DNA of 64,000 bases from an uncultured Alistipes sp. GTDB lineage: Bacteria; Bacteroidota; Bacteroidia; Bacteroidales; Rikenellaceae. The notes below the pieces were generated by a model, which was given only the letters and a program-made list of their open reading frames with translations, was not told the DNA's origin and made no database searches. The stretch spans positions 1 to 64,000 of the forward strand of contig CANPHE010000011.1 in assembly GCA_947573795.1 (NCBI GenBank), given 5' to 3'. Both the position numbers and the translations under genes were made by a program. Positions 41,204-50,388 of the stretch are shown here, one piece after another (within the stretch, counting starts at the first letter, position 1; every line of letters starts with the position of its first letter).

Positions 41204-42994
41204 ATGCGCAATCTATTTGCATCGATTTTTCTTGCTGCGTTTCTCGCATTCGCGGCTTCGCCGGCGGAGGCGCAGACGGCTTCCGCGGAGCACTATCTCG
41301 ATTCTCTGCGTGCGGAGCTGAATGCCCGCTGGCCCCGCAATCGGACCGTGAATCTCGTGTTTCACGGCCACAGCGTGCCTTCGGGCTATTTCGCCACGCC
41401 GAACGTGCGGACGCTCGACGCCTATCCGCACCGCGTGCTGGAGATCGTCAAACGCTACTATCCCTACGCCGTGGTGAACAGCATCGTCACGGGCATCGGC
41501 GGGGAAAACTCGGAACAGGGCGAAAAGCGTTTCTACCGGGAGGTGCTCGCGCACCGGCCCGATGTGTTGATGATCGACTATGCGCTGAACGATCGCGCCA
41601 TCGGACTCGAACGGGCCGAACGAGCCTGGCGGAAGATGATCGCTCGGGCCCTGCGGAAGAAGATTCCGGTCGTGTTGTGTACGCCGACCCCCGATCTGAC
41701 GTCGGACCTGCTCGATTCGCTGACCCCGTTGGCACGGCATGCGCAGCAAATCCGTGCGCTGGCGGCGGAGTTCCGGGTAGGACTGGCGGATAACTATGCG
41801 GCCTTTGTCGCACTGGCCCGCGAAGGCCGCGATATCCGCTCGCTGATGGCCCAGAGCAATCATCCCAACGAACGGGGCCATGCCGTCGCTGCCGCACAAA
41901 TCGTCCGCTGGATACTGACGCCGGCGCAGATGCGTGATTTCCGGGCCGGGGAACTGCTCGCCGTGATGCGCCGCGTCGCCGACTGGCAGCTGGACAATTT
42001 CGAACGGCAGTCGGTCGAAGGATCGCGTTATCCCGGTTCGCACGACTACCGCTCGTGGGTCAACGCGGCGATGTATGTCGGGCTGGCGGGGATGACCGAC
42101 GTAGTATCCGATGCCAAGTACGGGACGTTCCTGCGCACCGTGGGGCGCAAGACGCAGTGGCAGCCCGGCCGGAATATCTTTTTTGCCGATGACCTCTGCG
42201 TAGGGCAGTTCTACGCCCTGGCTTATGAAAAGTGCCGCGACAGCGCGATGATTCGTCCGACGATCGAGGCACTCGAACGGATCATGGCGATGCCCGATAC
42301 GGCGAGTCTGAACTATTATGCTCCGGGGTCGCACAGCCGTTGGTGCTGGTGCGATGCGTTTTTCATGGCGCCGACGGTCTTTGCGCGCATCGGCCGGGCG
42401 ACCGGCGACAGCCGCTACTACGACTACCTCGACCGGGAGCTCCGCGTTGCGTGCGACACGCTTTATTGTCCGCAGGAGCGGCTCTTTTTCCGCGATACGC
42501 GCTATGTCGGCATGCGGGAGAAGAACGGCGAGCGGGTTTTCTGGGGCCGGGGCAACGGCTGGGTGGCGGCGGCCCTCACGATTCTGATCGACAACATGCC
42601 CGAAGACCGGCCGTCGCGGGCGCGCTACGTGGCGCTGTTCCGAGCGATGATGGAGCGGATCGCCGGATTGCAGGGCCTCGACGGTTACTGGCATGCTTCG
42701 CTGCTCGATCCGGCCTCCTACCCGGCGCCGGAGACCAGTGCGACGGGTTTCTTTACGTACGGCCTGCTCTGGGGCATCAACCGCGGCCTGCTCGACCGCG
42801 ACACGTATGCCGCGGTCGCCGAAAGAGGCTGGAGGGCCCTTTGCGAAGCCGTGCGGTCAGACGGTATGGTCGGCTACGTGCAGCCGATCGGAGCCGATCC
42901 GCAGCAGGTGAACGGAAACGATACGGAGGTTTACGGCGTCGGTGCGTTCCTCATGGCCGGGCGTCAGATGTACGATTATATCATGCAACGTTGA
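41204..42994 (+). CDS. SGNH esterase-GH105 unsaturated uronyl hydrolase fusion
   Basis: 596 residues, signal peptide MRNLFASIFLAAFLAFAASPAEAQ. Residues ~25-235 look like an SGNH hydrolase: 'NLVFHGHSVPSGYF' (block I, Ser in GHS instead of GDS), 'SIVTGIGGENSEQG' (Gly/Asn oxyanion blocks) and 'MAQSNHPNERGHAVAA' (block V with catalytic His). Residues ~240-596 are a GH88/GH105 alpha/alpha barrel: 'NYYAPGSHSRWCWCDAFFMAPTVFARIG' contains the catalytic Asp region, and 'ERVFWGRGNGWVAAALTILIDNMP' with 'YWHASLLDPASYPAPETSATGFFTYGLLWGINRGLLD' is typical. GH105 hydrates the unsaturated uronic acid left by a lyase. The esterase half probably removes an acyl group (acetyl or similar) from the same oligosaccharide. 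Confidence 0.83.
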   Translation: MRNLFASIFLAAFLAFAASPAEAQTASAEHYLDSLRAELNARWPRNRTVNLVFHGHSVPSGYFATPNVRTLDAYPHRVLEIVKRYYPYAVVNSIVTGIGGENSEQGEKRFYREVLAHRPDVLMIDYALNDRAIGLERAERAWRKMIARALRKKIPVVLCTPTPDLTSDLLDSLTPLARHAQQIRALAAEFRVGLADNYAAFVALAREGRDIRSLMAQSNHPNERGHAVAAAQIVRWILTPAQMRDFRAGELLAVMRRVADWQLDNFERQSVEGSRYPGSHDYRSWVNAAMYVGLAGMTDVVSDAKYGTFLRTVGRKTQWQPGRNIFFADDLCVGQFYALAYEKCRDSAMIRPTIEALERIMAMPDTASLNYYAPGSHSRWCWCDAFFMAPTVFARIGRATGDSRYYDYLDRELRVACDTLYCPQERLFFRDTRYVGMREKNGERVFWGRGNGWVAAALTILIDNMPEDRPSRARYVALFRAMMERIAGLQGLDGYWHASLLDPASYPAPETSATGFFTYGLLWGINRGLLDRDTYAAVAERGWRALCEAVRSDGMVGYVQPIGADPQQVNGNDTEVYGVGAFLMAGRQMYDYIMQR

Positions 42995-42997
42995 TCG

Positions 42998-44986
42998 ATG
43001 GGAAATCTACGGAATATGTTGCTCGCCGCGATGGCGGTGCTGGCATTTGCGCCGTGTCGGGCGCAGCGGGAAACGGTCGCGCTCGACGGCGACGGATGGA
43101 CGTTCCGCACGGATGCGGACAGTACGGGATGGGGCCTTTGGCAGACGGGCGTGCCCGATGGCCGGGCGGTCCGTGTGCCGCATACGTGGAACGTCGAGCC
43201 GGGACGGGAACGCTATTTCGGTTTGGCATGGTACGAGAAACGGATCGAAGTGCCCGCAGCCTGGAAGGGGAAGCACGTGCGGCTCCGCTTCGAGGCCGTC
43301 TACCGCGATATGGTCTGCTACGTGAACGGCGAGCAGGCCGGCCGGAATATCGGCAGCGGATTCACGCCGGTGTCGTTCGACGTGACGCATCTGTTGCGCT
43401 GCGGCGCCGAAAACCGCATCGTCGTGGCCGTGTCGAACCGATTCAGTGCGCATGCCTTTCCTTACAAGGCGTCGTTCGACTGGCCCAACGACGGCGGTAT
43501 CATCCGTCCTGTGAAGTTGATCGCGACCGACGGCGTTCCGGTGCGTTATGCGCATGTAAAGCCCGATATCGATCTTGCCGATTCGTCGGCCGTCGCTACG
43601 GTGCGCATCCGGCTGTGGGACGAACGGGTCCGCCGGACCGGGTTCGCACTCACGTTCCGGGATCGGGCGACCGGCGAAACGGTTGCCGGAAAACGGGTGG
43701 AGTTGAAAGCCGAAAACGGGGTGTTCACGACCGAAGTGGCCTTCGACAAGGTGAAACCGTGGCATTTCGATGCGCCGAATCTCTATGAAATGCAGGTCGA
43801 TCTGCTCGGCCGCGGCGGGGTGCAGGACCGGTTCACGACGCGTTTCGGATTCCGTCGGCTGGCGATCGACGGCGACCGGCTGCTGCTCAACGGCGAGGCG
43901 GTCCGTCTGCCGGGTGTGGAGTACATGCCGGGCAGCTATCCCGATTACGGGATGGCCGAGCCGGTCGAGGTGATGGCCGAGGCGGTGCGGTTGATGAAGG
44001 AGCTGAACTGCGTCATCACCCGTTTCCACTGGCAGCAGGACGAACGTCTGCTGGATATGATGGACGAGCAGGGAATTCTGGTGCAGGAGGAACTTCCGTG
44101 GTGGCAGCAGCCGGGCGATCCCGATCCGGAACTCGAGGCGCTGCTCAGACACCAGCTCGATCGGACGATCGAACGCGACTTCAACCGACCTTCGATCTTC
44201 GCGTGGGGTGTCAGCAACGAGGTCTACCGAAATACGGACAAGGATATTTACCGGCGAATGATCGATTACGCCCGCAGCTGGGACACCGATTCGTTCGTTA
44301 CGGTCGTGTCGAACCAAATTTATAGCAGCCTGGCCGACGACGAGTCGTTGTTGGCCGACATACCCACCTGGAACGACTATTCGGGAACCTGGCACGGCGG
44401 CGACCGTACGCAGTCGCCCGTGCGGCTGGACAAGATCGACCGCAAGGCCCTGAGGGGGCGTCCGCTGCTGATTACCGAACACGGACTCTGCGAGCCGCGT
44501 TTTGTGGGCGGCGATCCGCGCCGGATCACCGAGATGACTTACCATTTCGATGTCTGGGCCCGACGTCCGTTCGTGATGGGGTGCATCTATTTTTCGCTCA
44601 ATGACTACCGCACGCATGTCGGTGAATCGGGCTACGGCCGTTACAAGGCGCGCGTGCATGGGCTCACCGACCTGTGGTTCGGCAAAAAGCCCTCGTTCGC
44701 GGTTTACGCCGGACTCGCCTCCCCGCTCTTTTTCGAATCCGTGCAGCAGCGCTCCGACGGGGCGACGGCCGAAGTGACGATCTGCGTGAAGAACTCGTTG
44801 CCGAGTTATACCCTGCATGGTTATCGGCTCGTCTGGGATGCCGGCGACGGCGAACGGTCGGTGGTGCTGCCGACGCTTCGGCCCGGCGACCGTTTCACGA
44901 CGACGATCGACGGCATCGATCCGCAGGGCAAACCGCGTTTGCGGGTCGTGCGGCCCACGGGCTATGTAGCGGCGACGAACGATTGA
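42998..44986 (+). CDS. GH2 glycoside hydrolase (beta-galactosidase-like)
   Basis: 662 residues starting 3 bp after the previous stop. Signal peptide MGNLRNMLLAAMAVLAFAPCRAQ. Compact GH2 architecture: sugar-binding domain ('RVPHTWNVEPGRERYFGLAWYEKRIEVPAAWKGKHVRLRFEAVYRDMVCYVNGEQAG'), Ig-like domain, TIM barrel with 'RFHWQQDERLLDMMDEQGILVQEELPWWQQPG', 'IERDFNRPSIFAWGVSNEVY' (acid/base in SNE) and 'RPLLITEHGLCEPRF' (nucleophile in TEHG). Both catalytic glutamates are present. Exact specificity (galactosidase, glucuronidase, other) is not decidable by eye. Confidence 0.88.
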   Translation: MGNLRNMLLAAMAVLAFAPCRAQRETVALDGDGWTFRTDADSTGWGLWQTGVPDGRAVRVPHTWNVEPGRERYFGLAWYEKRIEVPAAWKGKHVRLRFEAVYRDMVCYVNGEQAGRNIGSGFTPVSFDVTHLLRCGAENRIVVAVSNRFSAHAFPYKASFDWPNDGGIIRPVKLIATDGVPVRYAHVKPDIDLADSSAVATVRIRLWDERVRRTGFALTFRDRATGETVAGKRVELKAENGVFTTEVAFDKVKPWHFDAPNLYEMQVDLLGRGGVQDRFTTRFGFRRLAIDGDRLLLNGEAVRLPGVEYMPGSYPDYGMAEPVEVMAEAVRLMKELNCVITRFHWQQDERLLDMMDEQGILVQEELPWWQQPGDPDPELEALLRHQLDRTIERDFNRPSIFAWGVSNEVYRNTDKDIYRRMIDYARSWDTDSFVTVVSNQIYSSLADDESLLADIPTWNDYSGTWHGGDRTQSPVRLDKIDRKALRGRPLLITEHGLCEPRFVGGDPRRITEMTYHFDVWARRPFVMGCIYFSLNDYRTHVGESGYGRYKARVHGLTDLWFGKKPSFAVYAGLASPLFFESVQQRSDGATAEVTICVKNSLPSYTLHGYRLVWDAGDGERSVVLPTLRPGDRFTTTIDGIDPQGKPRLRVVRPTGYVAATND

Positions 44987-45000
44987 TTTTTGGAAAAACG

Positions 45001-46920
45001 ATGAAACACAGACTTTTTTTATCGATCCTGTTGATCTTTTCCGCTTGGCGCCTCTCGGCGCAGGGGAGCGAATTCGGCTTCTTCACCGGAGCGGACCGCG
45101 AGGCGATCCGCGCTTCGGCGGCGACGCCGTGGGGCCGGGCGATCCTCGACTCGCTGGCCGGAGCGGTCGAGCAGCGGCGCGAGCATCCGCTGGCCGTGCC
45201 CCTGCTCGAAGGCGGCCATCTGCACGAATATTTCTGTCCGCGTCACAACGTGATGCTCGATTTCGACTGGGATCGCCCCACGGAACATTACTGCCCGCTG
45301 TGCGGAACGAAGATCGTCGGCAATAAACGCTGCGACTGGGCGTGGGTCAACGTGCTCCATGCCCGGAACCTCGATTACCTCGTCGCTTCGACCTATCTCT
45401 ATCTGGCCACCGGCGAGCGGCGTTATGCCGAATATATCCGCGATATGCTGCTCGACTATGCGGCGAAGTATCCGACTTATTTCGAGCACAATACCGATCG
45501 CGTGCCCACGGCACTCAACAGCGGCCGGATGTTTGGGCAGAGTTTGGACGAGGCGGTCTGGGCCAGCGATGCAGCCCGGGCCTATTCGGTCGCCAAATCG
45601 ATCATGACCGAACGGGAGATCGCGGCGATCGAGACGGGATACCTGCGCGTCTGCGCTGAAATGTTGTTGAAACGGCGCGGCGGAGGCAACTGGCAGGTCT
45701 GGCACAACAGCGGTCTTATCGCCCTGGGCGTGGCACTGGAGAATGATGCGTTGATCGATGTCGCGCTGAATGATCCCCAGTGCGGTTATCGGCATTTGAT
45801 GGCCGGGAACGTGTACGACGACGGTTGGTGGAACGAGGGCTCACCCACTTATCATTACTACCCGCTGCGCGCCATGCTGCTCTCGGCCGAGGCGCTGCGC
45901 TGCCGCGGGATCGACCTTTTCGGAGCGAAATTGCTGCGCATGTTCACCTCGCCGGCACAGGGAACCTATGCCGATCTGGTATTTCCGGCCCACAATGACG
46001 GCTGGCACGGCGAATCGCTCACGGCGCAGGTGCGCCTCTACGAGTCGGCCTATGCCGATTTCCGCGATCCGCTGCTGCTGGACGTGTTGAGGCGTTGCTA
46101 CCAGGTCGTGCCGCGGAACTCGTATGAAGCGCTCCGCAACCCCGACGGCGAAGCCATGACCGGCGAGGGTGCGATACCGGTCAGCCTCGTTTTCGAGGAC
46201 CTCGGCGTCGGCATCCTGCGCAGCGGGCGGCGGACCCTCGTGGTGAAATACGGCCCTTACGGCGGCGGGCACGGACATCCCGACAAACTCTCGATCTCGC
46301 TACACGACGGCGAGCGGGAACTGCTGCCCGACCTCGGCACCTCGGCCTACGGCGTTCCCGCGTTCCGGGGGTGGTATCGCCGAACGCTGGCCCACAATAC
46401 GGTGACGGTCGACGGCAACGATCAGCGGCCTGCGACGGGCCGGCTTCAGAAGTTCGATGCGGCGCCCGACGGCGGAACGATCGTAGCCGCGTGCGACGAG
46501 GCGGCACCGGGCGTCGCGATGGAGCGGACGGTTTCCCTGCACGGGGACAAGTTGCGCGACAGCTTCGTCTGTCGTTCGGATTCGCTCCGCACCTACGATT
46601 ACGTGTTGTTGCTGACGCAACGGCCCCGAATCGAAGGCGAGTCGCAACCGGCGGTGTTCGAGGGTGCGAAGGGCGGCGATTATCTGACCGATGTCCGCAA
46701 ATATGCGAAGCGCGGCCGTGCGGCGATCGAGTTCCCCGAGGTGCGGATCGAACTTCGGGTCGGAGGTGCGGCCGAATTCGAACTCTTTACGGGAACGGCT
46801 CCCGGAATCCCCTCGTCGCTGAGTTCCGGCCCCGATTCGCCGGTTCCGGAGTGTTATCCGGTGATCGTACGGGTTCGTACGAACGCTTTGCGCGTGCATG
46901 CAGACTGGAAATTTTTGTAA
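45001..46920 (+). CDS. Heparinase II/III-type polysaccharide lyase
   Basis: 639 residues, signal peptide MKHRLFLSILLIFSAWRLSAQ; the longer ORF-track start lies inside the previous gene, so ATG 45001 is used. N-terminal alpha/alpha toroid: 'HEYFCPRHNVMLDFDWDRPTEHYCPLCGTKIVGNKRCDWAWVNVLHARNL' and 'RRGGGNWQVWHNSGLIALGVALEND' (Asn/His of the active site), 'WWNEGSPTYHYYPLRAMLLSAEALR' (Tyr). C-terminal Heparinase_II_III beta-domain: 'TLVVKYGPYGGGHGHPDKLSISLHDGERELLPDLGTSAYG'. Such enzymes cleave uronic-acid glycosidic bonds by beta-elimination, leaving the unsaturated sugar that GH105 removes. PL subfamily and substrate are not decidable by eye. Confidence 0.85.
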   Translation: MKHRLFLSILLIFSAWRLSAQGSEFGFFTGADREAIRASAATPWGRAILDSLAGAVEQRREHPLAVPLLEGGHLHEYFCPRHNVMLDFDWDRPTEHYCPLCGTKIVGNKRCDWAWVNVLHARNLDYLVASTYLYLATGERRYAEYIRDMLLDYAAKYPTYFEHNTDRVPTALNSGRMFGQSLDEAVWASDAARAYSVAKSIMTEREIAAIETGYLRVCAEMLLKRRGGGNWQVWHNSGLIALGVALENDALIDVALNDPQCGYRHLMAGNVYDDGWWNEGSPTYHYYPLRAMLLSAEALRCRGIDLFGAKLLRMFTSPAQGTYADLVFPAHNDGWHGESLTAQVRLYESAYADFRDPLLLDVLRRCYQVVPRNSYEALRNPDGEAMTGEGAIPVSLVFEDLGVGILRSGRRTLVVKYGPYGGGHGHPDKLSISLHDGERELLPDLGTSAYGVPAFRGWYRRTLAHNTVTVDGNDQRPATGRLQKFDAAPDGGTIVAACDEAAPGVAMERTVSLHGDKLRDSFVCRSDSLRTYDYVLLLTQRPRIEGESQPAVFEGAKGGDYLTDVRKYAKRGRAAIEFPEVRIELRVGGAAEFELFTGTAPGIPSSLSSGPDSPVPECYPVIVRVRTNALRVHADWKFL

Positions 46921-46953
46921 ATTTACAATCCCTAAGAAATCTACCTGAACGAG

Positions 46954-49716
46954 ATGAAACCGAATCTGAAAAAATGCCTGCTGGTCGCGGCCCTGTGCCT
47001 GTGTGCGGCTTGCGCCCAGCGGAAGAATGCCGAGATCGACCTTTCCGGCACGTGGACCGTCGCGCTGGATTCCACCGATACGGGCCTTGCCCGGGGATGG
47101 GAAAACCGCGCCTTCGACCAACCGATCGCCCTGCCGGGGACAACCGACGATGCCGGGCTCGGTATTCCCAATACGCTGGAACCGAAGCTGGAGAAACCGC
47201 AGTTGCTTCACCTGACGCGCAAGCACAGTTACATCGGCCCGGCGTGGTACTCCCGCGAGGTGGAGATTCCGCAGACGTGGAGCGACAGCCGGATTTTTCT
47301 CTCGCTGGAACGCGTGATCTGGACCACCGACGTCTGGGTCGACGGCGTGAAGGCGGGGGCGGGCGAACGGAGCCTGACGACGCCGCATCGCTACGACCTG
47401 ACCGGAATGCTGACGCCGGGACGCCACCGGCTGACCGTCCGGGTCGACAACCGCAAGAAATACGATCTTTCGGTGCGCAATCTTGCGCATGCCTATACCG
47501 ACGACACGCAGATCATCTGGAACGGACTGATCGGGCGGATCGTCTTGGAGGCTTCGGGTGCGGTGCGCATCGAGGAACCGGTGTTGACGCCCGACATCGC
47601 GGCGAAACGGGTCGCGGTGGCCTGTCGGCTGACGAACGATTCGGACGCTCCGGTCGAAGGAGAGCTCCGCTATACGGTGATGGAGATTCCCGGCGGCAGA
47701 CGGGTCTGCACCGAGACCCGATCCTGCCGGATCGAGGCCCGGTCGACGGTCGAGGCGACCGAATCGCTCGCGTTGGGCGACGGGATGAAACTCTGGGATG
47801 AATTCTCGCCGAATCTCTATGAGGCGATCGTCGAATTCGAGGACGGCAGTCACGCGGCCTCGCGCAGCGCGGAGTTCGGCATGCGTGAGATCGCGGCCGA
47901 CGGCAACCGCCTGCTCGTAAACGGACGGCCCGCCTTCATGCGCGGTACGCTCGAATGCTGCATTTTCCCGCTCCGGGGGTATCCGCCTACGGATCGCAAG
48001 GGGTGGGAAAAGGTATTCCGCACGGCGAAGGAGTGGGGCTTGAACCACTTGCGGTTCCATTCGTGGTGCCCTCCGCAGGCGGCTTTCGAGGTGGCCGACC
48101 GGATGGGTTTCTACCTTCAGGTCGAGCTGCCCGTCTGGACGCTCGGGATCGGTGCCGATTCGTTGGCCACGCAGTTCCTCTACGAGGAGGGCGAACGGAT
48201 GCTCGCCGCCTATGGAAACCATCCGTCGTTCTGTTTTATGAGCATGGGTAACGAGTTGCAGCCCGATTTCGACCTGCTCAACGCCTTGCGCAGCCACTTC
48301 CAGCAGATCGATCCGCGCCGTTTCTACACCAGTTCGTCGTTTACGTTCGAAAAGAATCACGGCATCTGGCCCGAGCCGGGCGACGATTTCTACGTGACGC
48401 AGTGGACGAAGAAGGGTTGGGTGCGCGGTCAGGGCGTATTCAATAACGAGCCCCCGCGTTTCGATCGCGACTTCTCGCAGGCGGTTGCGGGGATGGAAGT
48501 GCCGTTGATTACCCATGAGATCGGCCAGTATGCGGTTTACCCCAATCTGGCGGAGATTCCCAAGTATACGGGCGTGCTGGAGCCGCTTAACTTCCGGGCG
48601 GTGGAAAACGATCTGAAGGCCCGCGCCTTGATCGACAAGGCTCCGGCCTGGACCGAGGCGAGCGGACGGTTGGCGGCGATTCTCTACAAGGAGGAGATCG
48701 AACGGGCGCTCAAGACGTCGGGAATCAGCGGTTTCCAGCTGCTCGACCTGCACGATTTCCCCGGACAGGGTACGGCGCTGGTCGGCCTGCTCGACGCTTT
48801 CTGGGACAGCAAGGGGGTAATCGATGCCCGGACGTTCCGCAATTTCTGTTCGCCGGTGACGCCGCTCGTTCGCTTTCCCCGGGCCGTTTATACCAACGAC
48901 GAGGAGTTCCGGGCCCAGGTCGAGGTGAGCAATTACGGGGAGCGGGAGCTCGTCGGACAGACAGTCGCCTGGACCGTGTCGGACGGCGGAGAGGTGGTGT
49001 ATTCGGGCGTGCTGCCCGCGAGCGATCTTTCGCTCGGATACAATGCCGGCGTGGGAGAGATACGCGTACCTCTCGACGGATTCTCGACGGCGCGCGAACT
49101 GGTTGTCGAAGTCTCCCTGCCGGGTACGGAGTATCGGAACTCTTGGTCGATCTGGGTCTATCCGGCCGACCGGAAGCCGCAGCCGGGCGACGTGGTCTAT
49201 ACGCGAGACTTCAAGGAGGCCCTGCGTCTGGCTTCCGAGGGCGGCAAGGTGCTGTTCAATCCCGACTGGACGAAGCTGCGGGGCGTCGAGGGCAAGTTCG
49301 TGCCCGTGTTCTGGAGCCCGGTGCATTTTCCGGCGCAGGCCGGGTCGATGGGCCTCCTGTGCGATCCCCGGCACCCCGTTTTCGCCGACTTCCCGACCGA
49401 TATGCACACCGACTGGCAGTGGTGGAATCTTTGCAAGCACTCGGTGGCGATGATAACGGACAGCATCCGCGGCGGGTCTCCGCTCGTGGAGATGGTCGAT
49501 AACTTTACGAACAACCGTCGGCTGGCCACGCTTTACGAGGGTCGGGTCGGAAAGGGTCGGATGGTGATCGCCTCCTTCGACCTGCGGCCCGAGGGGGATG
49601 AATGTCCCGTCGCGCGGCAGCTGCTCGCGTCGATTTTCGACTACATGAACAGCGAGCGTTTCGATCCGTCGCCCATCGAGAATCCGGAAGCGATCGGGGC
49701 GATGATGAAAGAGTGA
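46954..49716 (+). CDS. GH2-type glycoside hydrolase (paralogue 2), lipoprotein
   Basis: 920 residues, last gene of the PUL. 'MKPNLKKCLLVAALCLCAACAQRKNAEIDLSGTWTVALD' has a lipobox (CAAC), unlike paralogue 1 with its plain signal. It is collinear with 38351..41122 throughout: 'RIFLSLERVIWTTDVWVDGVKAG', 'RFHSWCPPQAAFEVADRMGFYLQVELPVW', 'HPSFCFMSMGNELQPDF' (acid/base in GNEL), 'PLITHEIGQYAVYPNLAEIPKYTGVLEPLNF' (candidate nucleophile) and the same C-terminal module ('LCDPRHPVFADFPTDMHTDWQWWNL'). The pair probably acts at different sites, one anchored and one soluble. A perfect terminator follows 26 bp after the stop. Confidence 0.82.
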   Translation: MKPNLKKCLLVAALCLCAACAQRKNAEIDLSGTWTVALDSTDTGLARGWENRAFDQPIALPGTTDDAGLGIPNTLEPKLEKPQLLHLTRKHSYIGPAWYSREVEIPQTWSDSRIFLSLERVIWTTDVWVDGVKAGAGERSLTTPHRYDLTGMLTPGRHRLTVRVDNRKKYDLSVRNLAHAYTDDTQIIWNGLIGRIVLEASGAVRIEEPVLTPDIAAKRVAVACRLTNDSDAPVEGELRYTVMEIPGGRRVCTETRSCRIEARSTVEATESLALGDGMKLWDEFSPNLYEAIVEFEDGSHAASRSAEFGMREIAADGNRLLVNGRPAFMRGTLECCIFPLRGYPPTDRKGWEKVFRTAKEWGLNHLRFHSWCPPQAAFEVADRMGFYLQVELPVWTLGIGADSLATQFLYEEGERMLAAYGNHPSFCFMSMGNELQPDFDLLNALRSHFQQIDPRRFYTSSSFTFEKNHGIWPEPGDDFYVTQWTKKGWVRGQGVFNNEPPRFDRDFSQAVAGMEVPLITHEIGQYAVYPNLAEIPKYTGVLEPLNFRAVENDLKARALIDKAPAWTEASGRLAAILYKEEIERALKTSGISGFQLLDLHDFPGQGTALVGLLDAFWDSKGVIDARTFRNFCSPVTPLVRFPRAVYTNDEEFRAQVEVSNYGERELVGQTVAWTVSDGGEVVYSGVLPASDLSLGYNAGVGEIRVPLDGFSTARELVVEVSLPGTEYRNSWSIWVYPADRKPQPGDVVYTRDFKEALRLASEGGKVLFNPDWTKLRGVEGKFVPVFWSPVHFPAQAGSMGLLCDPRHPVFADFPTDMHTDWQWWNLCKHSVAMITDSIRGGSPLVEMVDNFTNNRRLATLYEGRVGKGRMVIASFDLRPEGDECPVARQLLASIFDYMNSERFDPSPIENPEAIGAMMKE

Positions 49717-49742
49717 AGCAGGCCGGTTGTCCGGGTTTACGG

Positions 49743-49778
49743 AAAGAGGGTGTCTACGATTCGTTAGACACCCTCTTT
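49743..49778. terminator. Bidirectional terminator between convergent PUL and DUF4924 genes
   Basis: AAAGAGGGTGTCTA and TAGACACCCTCTTT form a perfect 14-bp stem with an 8-base loop, with A-tract on one side and T-tract on the other. It should stop transcription from both directions. Confidence 0.92.
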
Positions 49779-49801
49779 GATTGCACTTTTCGGGACGTTT
49801 G

Positions 49802-50362
49802 CTATTCCTTCTCCTTGAAAAGATCGACCTCGCCCCGCTCGACCTTGCCGTGCATGGCGGCCAGCTCGCCGATGACGGGCGAAATGAAGGCGATCGTGTC
49901 GGCGACGGCCGAAGTCTCGCCCTGGCCCTTGATCCGGTAGAGCATCGTGGCGTACAGCGCCCGGAAGCAGAGTTCCGTGTCGTTCATACCGGGATTGCCC
50001 ATCACTTCGCGCAGGTGCGGGAGGTGGGGCTCCAGCGAGGCGTACGTGGTGCGGTAATGTGCGCCGGCGGGGAGCTTCAGCAGTTGTAGATGGAGGTCGT
50101 GCAGATCGCGGATCAGGTGCAGCGTGTGTTCCAGGTGTCCTTTCTCCTCCTTGCCCTCCTCCCGCAACAGGTTGGCGATATCCATGTACCACATCAGAAA
50201 GACGGGTTTCTGCCCCTCTTCGAGGTCCTTGCGCGGGGCGATGAGTTGCGAGAAGATCGCTTCGGGGCTGAACTGCAAGGCCCGGAGCAGGTCTTCGAGC
50301 TGCCACAGATAGAGGATATATTCGGCGATGTTTTCACGCCGTTTGGCTTGTGCGATGTCCAT
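49802..50362 (-). CDS. DUF4924 family protein
   Basis: 186 residues, helical, no signal peptide. 'MDIAQAKRRENIAEYILYLWQLEDLLRALQFSPEAIFSQLI' and the C-terminal 'ISPVIGELAAMHGKVERGEVDLFKEKE' are the conserved ends of DUF4924, a Bacteroidota-specific family of unknown function. The start follows the Pit transporter stop by 26 bp and the gene is probably its operon partner, sharing the terminator at 49743. The ORF-track entry 49764..50306 is another frame. Confidence 0.8.
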   Translation of the reverse strand: MDIAQAKRRENIAEYILYLWQLEDLLRALQFSPEAIFSQLIAPRKDLEEGQKPVFLMWYMDIANLLREEGKEEKGHLEHTLHLIRDLHDLHLQLLKLPAGAHYRTTYASLEPHLPHLREVMGNPGMNDTELCFRALYATMLYRIKGQGETSAVADTIAFISPVIGELAAMHGKVERGEVDLFKEKE

Positions 50363-50388
50363 AAGGTGAGAAGTGAAAACGCTGCGGT

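Noticed and set aside
46300-49440. 1,046-aa minus-strand ORF
   Set aside because: Shadow of the last GH2 gene and the end of the lyase gene; high GC makes antisense frames open.
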